This document shows, in pieces, positions 61,928 to 64,000 of a DNA stretch of 64,000 nucleotides. Both the position numbers and the translations under genes were made by a program. The notes under the pieces are model-generated. The model had not been told where the DNA came from, ran no database searches, and was given only the letters and a program-made list of their open reading frames with translations. How positions within the stretch are numbered: the stretch's first letter is position 1; each line of letters begins with the position of its first letter. Origin of the DNA: an uncultured Oscillospiraceae bacterium (GTDB lineage: Bacteria; Bacillota; Clostridia; Oscillospirales; Oscillospiraceae); NCBI GenBank assembly GCA_947627715.1, contig CANQXK010000009.1, forward strand, positions 1 to 64,000, written 5' to 3'.

Positions 61928-63562
61928 TTAAGCCTGTCTCCCGCCGCTCCCCGGTTCGAGGAAAAGGGTCGAGAGGGCAAGGAAGGCAAGCCCCAGCCCG
62001 ACATTCACCGCCGCAGCCAGGAGCAGGGCCGTGCCGGTATGCCCCAGGACCAGCCCCACCACGGCGATGACCACGTCGGGCAGAAGCCCGAAATAGACGA
62101 ACATGATCTGGACCACCTGCTTGATGGTCTTCCCGGCGGACACCGGCACGGACAGGGCGATGAAGGTCCCCACCGCCGTGGCGTAGAGGTCCACGGAGGC
62201 GATCAGCGGGAGCGGGAGCAGGGCCTTCAGGGGGTCCGACCCGGCGGCCAGCGCCCCGGCCAGCAGGGCCGGCAGCGCGTCCAGGAGACAGCACGCCGTC
62301 CCGCCCAGCAAGGACCATAGGAGCTTTGCCCAGGCAGGCTCCGGGATGGTCTTAAACCAGTCCGTCCCGGTGTCCTGCTCCAATGGATCGCCCAGGGAGC
62401 GGAAGAAGGCCAGCGCGCCAAGCGTCAGGGCCACGGGCACGCCGCCGGGGACGCTGGTGAAGCGGCAGATCAGGCCCACCAGCAGGGCGGCGGCCAGGTA
62501 CGTCTCCATGGTCTTTGTGAACACCCCCAGGCGCGCAAAGCGCCGGCGGTTGTAGAGGGTCTTGAAGAAGTACACGTTGGCCCCCGCGCCGTGCCGGAGG
62601 CCGTCCCGCGTGAGCTTTTCGCTCCTGTCCTTCTTCCGGCGGACAAGGCCGGCGGCGTTCTCCGCCTGGGCGGCTGCCAGAAGCTCCGCCGTCTCCTCGG
62701 ACCGGGCCATGGCGTCCTCATAGAAATCCGCCTTGACGCGCCAGATGAAAGCCGCCAGCGCCGCGCCCCCCAGGAGCATGGCCAGAAGCTCTAAAAGCGC
62801 CCCGGCAAGGTCCCCCTCCGCGGCAAAGCCGCAAAAGCCCTTGAGCCAGCCCCAGATGGGGATAAACCTGGTGCCGGGGGCGTTGAAGAAGGCCACGGCG
62901 GCTTTGAGCCACCCCTCCCCGCTCCGCGAGGCGAAGGCGGCAAAGCCCACCGCCAGCGCCGCCAGGACGAGATAGACGCCCCGGCGCAGATACCGTTTCA
63001 CGGCGGGGTATGTGTTGGAGAGAGTGTAGAGCGACAGCTGGATGAGGATGCAGAAGATCACGGCAAGCCCCCAGGCCGCCGCCAGCGACAGCGCCGCCCA
63101 CACGGAAAGGCCCGCGTTCAGGGTGAGGTTAGGGAGCTGGAAGAGCATATAGGCGCCGCCCAGAACGCCCACCCCCACCTGTGTGGCGAGCCGGAACATC
63201 AGCACCGACTGGGGCTTCATGGGCGACGGGAACAGGAGGTTCACATCGGCGGGCAGGAAGATCCGCGCCCCGTTTTTATCCGCGTTCACCGCGTAAAACG
63301 CAAACAGGAAAAGCGCCGCGCCCCCCGCCGCAAGCTCGATAAGCTCGCTCTGCCCGATCCCCTGCTCCTCAAGAAACGACGGCTCCTCCACGTCCTCCAC
63401 GGGTCCCTCCGGCTCTCCCGCCCCGTCCACAAACACGAGGATCGCGCCGATGCCGACGCCCAGCGCGAAACAGACCAGGAAGAAGATCATCACCCACGTC
63501 TTGAGGAGCTTTTTCAGCTGGTTTTTGAAGGTGTGGAGGGCGTAATAGGCAAACAGTCTCAT
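61928..63562 (-). CDS. ABC exporter, membrane subunit
   Basis: This 544-residue protein has a long set of hydrophobic helices (about ten to twelve) and matches the putative ABC-exporter permease type: it starts MRLFAYYALHTFKNQLKKLL, has a large extracellular acidic loop (near 48-68) and FLPADVNLLFPSPMKPQSVLMF, a segment typical of the family. Its ATG overlaps the stop of the ATPase gene as ATGA (63559-63562), so the two form one transporter. The substrate is unknown. Confidence 0.85.
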   Translation of the reverse strand: MRLFAYYALHTFKNQLKKLLKTWVMIFFLVCFALGVGIGAILVFVDGAGEPEGPVEDVEEPSFLEEQGIGQSELIELAAGGAALFLFAFYAVNADKNGARIFLPADVNLLFPSPMKPQSVLMFRLATQVGVGVLGGAYMLFQLPNLTLNAGLSVWAALSLAAAWGLAVIFCILIQLSLYTLSNTYPAVKRYLRRGVYLVLAALAVGFAAFASRSGEGWLKAAVAFFNAPGTRFIPIWGWLKGFCGFAAEGDLAGALLELLAMLLGGAALAAFIWRVKADFYEDAMARSEETAELLAAAQAENAAGLVRRKKDRSEKLTRDGLRHGAGANVYFFKTLYNRRRFARLGVFTKTMETYLAAALLVGLICRFTSVPGGVPVALTLGALAFFRSLGDPLEQDTGTDWFKTIPEPAWAKLLWSLLGGTACCLLDALPALLAGALAAGSDPLKALLPLPLIASVDLYATAVGTFIALSVPVSAGKTIKQVVQIMFVYFGLLPDVVIAVVGLVLGHTGTALLLAAAVNVGLGLAFLALSTLFLEPGSGGRQA

Positions 63563-64000
63563 GCTTCCCCGCCCTCCGGGGCCGTCCCCTCGGTGACCTC
63601 GAAAAAGAGCTGCTCCAAGGTGCGCCCGTCCTTTTCAAGCTCGCCCCTTGTGACGTTGGCCCGGACGCGCCCACCGTCCATAATGACCGTCCGATCCCAC
63701 AGCATATCCACGCTGTCGATGATGTGGGTGCTCACCAGCATCGTGCGGCCCTGGGCGCGAAGCTCCTCGATGATCAGCTTCAGCTCCTTGATGGCGTGGG
63801 GGTCCAGCCCGATCATGGGTTCGTCCAGAAGGATGAGCTTCGGCTCCGGCAAAAGTCCCAGGCAAATACTGAGCTTCTGCTGCATACCCTTTGACAGCTC
63901 GTCTCCGAACTTGCGCCGCTTGTCCTCCAGCTCAAACCGCCGGAACAGCTCGTCCACGCGCCCGGCGTAGTCCGTCAGCCTGTAGGCCCGCGCCAGAAAT
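63559..64000 (-). CDS. ABC exporter, ATP-binding subunit (5' end outside window)
   Basis: This is the C-terminal part of an ABC ATPase; the frame is open to the right edge and starts beyond it. Visible are the signature LSKGMQQKLS, Walker B LILLDEP, the D-loop GLDP and the switch His in LVSTHI. The Walker A part is not in the window. The visible residues end VTEGTAPEGGEA. It drives the membrane subunit encoded next. Confidence 0.95.
   Translation of the reverse strand, partial: FLARAYRLTDYAGRVDELFRRFELEDKRRKFGDELSKGMQQKLSICLGLLPEPKLILLDEPMIGLDPHAIKELKLIIEELRAQGRTMLVSTHIIDSVDMLWDRTVIMDGGRVRANVTRGELEKDGRTLEQLFFEVTEGTAPEGGEA

Overview
The window looks like a high-GC member of the class Clostridia, most like the Oscillospiraceae group of gut anaerobes (Oscillibacter/Flavonifractor-type). 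I infer this from the GC-rich coding sequence, the clostridial single-chain PurL, the PurO-type IMP cyclohydrolase, the HisZ/short-HisG pair, the SLH surface protein, and the consensus TTGACA/TATAAT promoters and AGGAGG ribosome sites. No database search was possible, so the genus is a guess.

Layout. 1-2047: the end of a sensor histidine kinase and an unusual sigma-like/transmembrane/cyclophilin protein. 2073-3762: a scar of gene remnants (unknown C-terminus, zinc-ribbon fragment, Sel1 protein, tail of a large serine recombinase). 3865-11495: rpoBC with its promoter and leader. 11668-11834: tRNA-Leu(GAG). 11880-17103: a cell-envelope locus of four same-strand genes (MBOAT acyltransferase, SGNH/NodB fusion, acyl carrier protein, FkbH-type HAD protein) with a divergent Sfp-type phosphopantetheinyl transferase. 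17104-20040: two glycosyltransferase-type membrane genes. 20420-21841: a MATE transporter. 21944-22942: an AT-rich macro/SEFIR-TIR gene, probably defence. 23268-23517: two tRNA-Ser genes. 23667-31110: a compact histidine operon, hisZGDCBHAF-IE. 31185-33358: a DUF975 membrane protein and a second MATE transporter. 33544-44186: a purine operon read right to left, purE-F-M-N-O-AICARFT-D-L. 44621-47155: an SLH-domain surface protein. 47434-52262: metY, a LURP-one-like gene, argS, a DUF1934 gene and murI. 52428-54346: an acidic unknown and an XpaC-like membrane protein. 54557-60066: rpsO, pnp, a membrane acyltransferase and a PlsY-like/MGDG-synthase-like glycolipid pair. 60139-64000: a CmpB-type membrane protein, a CPBP protease and an ABC exporter (ATPase cut by the window edge).

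The most interesting locus is 11880-17103. Its parts match the Dlt logic of teichoic-acid D-alanylation one for one: carrier protein, MBOAT with a C-terminal aromatic-Tyr tail, and SGNH partner. The DltA adenylation enzyme is replaced by an FkbH-type HAD protein, a family that loads a glyceryl unit from 1,3-bisphosphoglycerate onto a carrier protein. I propose that it decorates an extracellular polymer with glyceryl, or a related hydroxyacyl, groups. Other notable points are a PurF whose N-terminal nucleophile Cys is replaced by Gly, the sigma-like/cyclophilin fusion, the macro-SEFIR protein, and a 28-bp inverted repeat that mirrors the 3' end of a tRNA-Ser gene.
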